Source of the DNA: Periconia sp. R9002
Lineage: Eukaryota > Ascomycota > Dothideomycetes > Pleosporales > Periconiaceae
Length of the DNA: 22,173 bases
Direction of reading: 5' to 3'
Assembly (NCBI GenBank): GCA_023627715.1
Contig: JAMAHW010000184.1
Location: forward strand, 1 to 22,173
The notes under the pieces are model-generated. The model ran no database searches. It was not told where the DNA came from and saw only the letters and a list, made by a program, of their open reading frames with translations. Below are positions 19,174-22,173 of this stretch, one piece after another. Position numbers and translations under genes: made by a program. Within the stretch, counting starts at the first letter, position 1. Each line of letters starts with the position of its first letter.

Positions 19174-19253
19174 AACTTAACCTCTACCTAGCTTATTAAA
19201 ACTTTAACTTAACCTCTACTTAGCTTATTAAAACTTTACCTCTACCTAATAAA
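19174..19253. repeat. 32-bp tandem repeat, about 2.5 copies
   Basis: Units start at 19174 and 19206 with aacttaacctctac(c/t)tagc, each followed by ttattaaaacttt. A partial third unit (acctctacctaataaa) begins at 19238. The first two units differ by one C/T transition. Confidence 0.65.
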
Positions 19254-19464
19254 ATTTAAATATATTAATAACTATATAATAATTAAATATATTTACTTTT
19301 TTTTAATAGTTACTAATAGTTACTATAATAATTAACTATAATAAATATATATATAAGTAAATTATATATATATAGCTTATTTATTAAGATAGATATTAAT
19401 TAGTAAGACCTATAAGTCTTACTAATATAAATAAGTAGAGGTTAAGTTATATTAGGTAAGATTC

Positions 19465-19844
19465 TAACTCTAACCTAACTTCTACCTATAAATTATATAA
19501 CTCTTACCTAACCTCTACTTATATTTTAACTACCTCTACTTAACCTCTACTTAACCTATAAGTATACTTTACCTATTTACTAGCCTAGTTAAAGTAATTA
19601 AAGCTTAAGTAGAAATAAAGTAAAAGTTATATAATTTATAAGTAAAAGTTAAGTAGAAGTAATTAATATATAAGTATAAGTTAGGTAGAAGTAGTTAAAG
19701 TATAGATAAAAGTAAAGTAACTAGGCTAGTAAATAGATAGGGTATACCTATAAGTTAAGTAGAGGTTAAGTAGAGGTAGTTAAAGCATAAGTAGAGGTTA
19801 GATAGAAGTTATATAATTTATAAGTAAAAGTTAAGTTAGGGTTA
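19465..19844. repeat. 127-bp inverted repeat with 126-bp spacer
   Basis: The left arm 19465-19591 and the right arm 19718-19844 are reverse complements of equal length. I counted 14 differences in 127 positions (about 89% identity) and no gaps; all 14 are transitions (C/T or A/G). This fits two formerly identical arms that were mutated by RIP independently. The spacer is a further relative of the right arm. Confidence 0.8.
19599..19836. repeat. 56-bp direct repeat, two copies 182 bp apart
   Basis: Copies at 19599-19654 (in the spacer) and 19781-19836 (in the right arm) share the identical core gttatataatttataagtaa followed by aagttaagt. They show that the spacer of the inverted repeat is itself a copy of the same unit, so at least three copies are present in two orientations. 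Confidence 0.65.
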
Positions 19845-19983
19845 GTATAAAAAATAAGCTATAAATATAGTAAATAATAGGCTAAACTAGCTTAATTCTA
19901 AAAGTACTAATAGCTAAAATTTTTATAAATACCTACTTTTCTTTATATAAGTATTTACTACTTTTATCTATCTTAGGCTACTC

Positions 19984-20063
19984 TAGTTACGTCTAGTCTA
20001 CCTTAGTTATATTTAGTTTACTTTATTTTTATCTAGCCTATTTTATTTATAGTTAACTTACTT
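19984..20063. repeat. 20-bp tandem repeat, four degenerate copies
   Basis: Consecutive 20-bp units start at 19984, 20004, 20024 and 20044, beginning with tagttacgtctagtctacct and tagttatatttagtttactt. Units differ mainly by C/T and A/G changes, as RIP would leave them. The period is not a multiple of three. Confidence 0.5.
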
Positions 20064-20982
20064 TATACTTTCTAAATATTACTATTTAGAGTCTTTTTAC
20101 TAAAGTTTTTTAGTCTAAAGTATACTAGATTACTCTAGTTTAAGTATAGCTAGTCTAAGCTAGATATAGCTAACCTATAATAATACTTCTTTTTTTAGGT
20201 AAGTCTATTTTAGACTTATAAAAAGTACTTTAGGTAGGTATTATAAAGTATATTTATAGTAAAGATTCTTAATATAGTAAAAAAATTAAAAAAAAGGGAG
20301 TATTTAGTAAGTAGTAGTAAAGTAAAAAAAAGTAAAGTTAAATTATATAGTATATATAACTATATAAAGTAAAAAAAAGTTAATACTACTACCTAGAGTA
20401 ATAATTAAAATTCTACTTTTTACTTTTTTACACCTTTTCTTAATTATTAACCTTACTCTAACTACTTTACTATTACTACTTTTAATTACTTTTTTTAATA
20501 CTTTTTTTTTTATACTCTACGCTTTATACGTTTACTTTTAATATCTATAACTACGCTCTTTTTATTTTCTAGCTTAGACTAAGCCTTTTTTAGTTAAAAT
20601 AGCTTTTAAAACTTAGATATTAGTTTTTTTAAGTATAAATACTAGAGCTAGCTTTATCTTTAGAATTAAAATTATAGATACCTACTTTATAAAAGATTAA
20701 AAGAGAGTTTTTATTAATTATATAATTTCTATTCTTTTTATATATAGTTTTTATATAAGTTAAGTTACTAATTAGGGTAAGAAGTTAGCTACTAAGACTT
20801 AAAAAGAGATCTTTAGTTATATTTCTTATATTTATATTCTATAATCCTCTACTATAATTTTTAGTAGTTAGTATACTAATAGATACTTTTACCTTAGCTA
20901 TATAGCTTTCTAAAGTAAGTATAGATTAGTAAGTTTTTTCTAATCTAGTCTAGACTATTTTTATTTTAACTTTTTATATTAG

Positions 20983-22173
20983 CCTAAAGCTAATAACGTT
21001 TCTATAGTAATACGTTATATAAAAGTTATTTTTAAAGATATTTTTTTTAAGCTTTTTACTAAGCTACTTTTATACTATTTTATAATATTTTCTAAAGATA
21101 AAAATAAATTCTTTTCTACTAAAGATAAAAATAAGAAAATAATAGTTATCTATTCTAAGATAAGTAGCGCTACGCTAGCTACTAGTAAGCTAAAAAAAAT
21201 CTATATAAAGTACTAGTTATAAGTAATATCTTAGAATAGTTTAGATTAAACTTTACTAACTATATCTAGCTAAAATTTTAGTAGTATTTAGAGTTTTAGT
21301 TATCTTTAATTTTATAGTAGTACTTAATATAAAGTTTCTTTTTCTTTATAATATATATCTAAGTATAAAGCTTAGAAAGTAGCTAGTTTTATAACTTTTA
21401 GTAAAGAAAAAAAATATAAAATTTTATATAACTTAGTAAGTACTAAAGTATTCTAGCCTAGACTAGACTTTACTAACTTAGCTTAGGATAGTTCTCTAAA
21501 TATAAAGAGTAACTTAAAGTTAGTTAGCTATATTTTATTTATAAATACTTAAATTTTTAAGCTTAAAAGGTAACTTAATAATAATTAAAGTAGCTTTAGG
21601 TCTAAAGATATAATAAAAAAGACGCTAAGTTAATATACTACTAAAATTTCTATATATAATAGTTACTTAAAAATACTAGAAAAGGATATCTAAAACTTCT
21701 AAATATTTATTTTAACTTAAGCTAATATAGAAGTACCTACTTACTTTAAAAATAAAGTTAAGGTTTATAAAAAAAAGCTAGCTTAGTTAGTATAAAAAGT
21801 AGATAGTTTACTCTAGTCTACTTTAGTAGTTTTTAATCTAAGTAATACTTTTAATAATAAATTAGTTTAGAAGTTTAATTAATAGGTAGAGCTTATTTAA
21901 ACTTTATAAAAAGAACGTACTACTAACTAAGTAAAAATAGCTAAAATAGAGTAGAAGTTTATATTTTTAGAAGTAGTTAAAAATAAACTAGGTTAGTTTT
22001 CTTAAAAATTTAAAATAGTTAATACTTCTATTAAGAATTTATTATACTAGCTTTAAACTACTACTAATACTAAAAGCTTTTTTAATTTTTTTAAAACTTT
22101 TAATAATTAACCTAAAGTTATTAAATTATTAAAGCTTCTAAGTATAGTTATTAATTACTTTAATTACTTAGAA
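20983..22173 (+). pseudogene. Ghost of a long reading frame in the RIP block, identity unknown
   Basis: The frame of codons starting at 20983 has no stop for 77 codons (to the TAG at 21214-21216), unusual in DNA this rich in TAA and TAG. The same frame can then be followed to the end of the window with only TAA/TAG stops, each convertible to a Gln codon by one C/T reversal. Segments such as SSATLATSKLKKIY, SKEKKYKILYNLVSTKVF and, near 21470-21500, PRLDFTNLA look protein-like. Around 21760-21960 the reading is Lys/Gln/Glu/Leu-rich and could be a coiled coil. The lack of TGA proves nothing here, because the block has no TpG. No family is recognised. It would be expected to be transposon-encoded, and it is open at the window end. 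Confidence 0.35.

Larger units (their letters stand above)
19005..19860. repeat. Cluster of short direct and inverted repeats
   Basis: Related strings built on gttaagtagagg and its complement cctctacttaac recur in both orientations through this stretch. Examples are ctaggttagtaaataagtag near 19017, the tagtaaataggtagaggtta string near 19089, ctaggctagtaaatag near 19721, and the complementary strings around 19510-19590. Between 19148 and 19176 there is a 9-bp stem (gttagagtt / aactctaac) with an 11-base loop. Sub-repeats are listed in the following entries. Confidence 0.65.
18611..22173. repeat. RIP-saturated AT-rich block
   Basis: About 3.5 kb of A/T-dominated DNA. By eye, from about 18870 to the end I found two CpA and no TpG, while CpG survives in places (for example acgcg at 18923). 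Loss of CpA and its complement TpG with CpG retained is the classic RIP product. Because ATG, GTG, TTG and CTG all need TpG, no start codon remains. The block must once have been repeated DNA, most likely transposable elements. Internal repeats and a ghost frame are listed separately; the element class is not identified. Confidence 0.85.

Noticed and set aside
19835..19846. Telomere-like gttagggttag
   Set aside because: It is a single occurrence inside the repeat cluster; there is no TTAGGG array, so the window does not reach a chromosome end.

Overview
The window reads as nuclear DNA of a filamentous ascomycete, most likely a Pleosporales-type Dothideomycete. This is inferred from short GT..AG introns of about 50-80 bp, fungal-specific protein families, and a sharp split between GC-balanced gene DNA and extremely AT-rich DNA with the signature of repeat-induced point mutation (RIP, C to T at CpA). 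No species can be named from the sequence alone.

Layout. 1-260 is the edge of an AT-rich RIP block. 262-10,200 is an ordinary gene-bearing segment with three apparently intact genes, all on the plus strand: a GH72 GPI-anchored beta-1,3-glucanosyltransferase (950-2357, one intron), a secreted single-pass membrane protein with a pepsin-like fold that lacks the first catalytic aspartate (3740-5261, one intron), and a 1243-residue Ser/Pro-rich single-pass membrane protein of unknown function (6463-10194). The first two act at the cell wall or cell surface; the third is predicted to be membrane-tethered with a long cytosolic tail.

10,700-18,600 is a graveyard of broken genes around one intact gene. 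In order: a RIP-mutated reading frame whose internal stops are all TAA/TAG (10735-11187); the 5' end of an HpcH/HpaI aldolase gene cut off after two exons (11553-11843); a small repeat-bearing segment between 17-bp direct repeats (13085-13256); a fragment resembling the SERAC1-type hydrolase domain of fungal NLR-like proteins (13681-13923); an intact secreted PAF-acetylhydrolase-type serine esterase on the minus strand (14151-15491); a Rad52-family pseudogene with several lesions (16700-17250); and a DUF7924-like pseudogene (17458-18559).

18,611-22,173 is almost free of CpA and TpG, so it contains essentially no start codons and start-based ORF calling is blind there. It still has structure: a cluster of direct and inverted repeats (19005-19860) that includes a 127-bp inverted repeat whose arms differ only by transitions, a 20-bp tandem repeat, a hairpin beside an 18-bp perfect palindrome, and the ghost of a long reading frame from 20983 to the window end, with one 77-codon stop-free stretch. 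No tRNA, rRNA, CRISPR array or intact transposase was found. The strongest leads are the Rad52-like relic, the two RIP ghosts and the inverted-repeat cluster.
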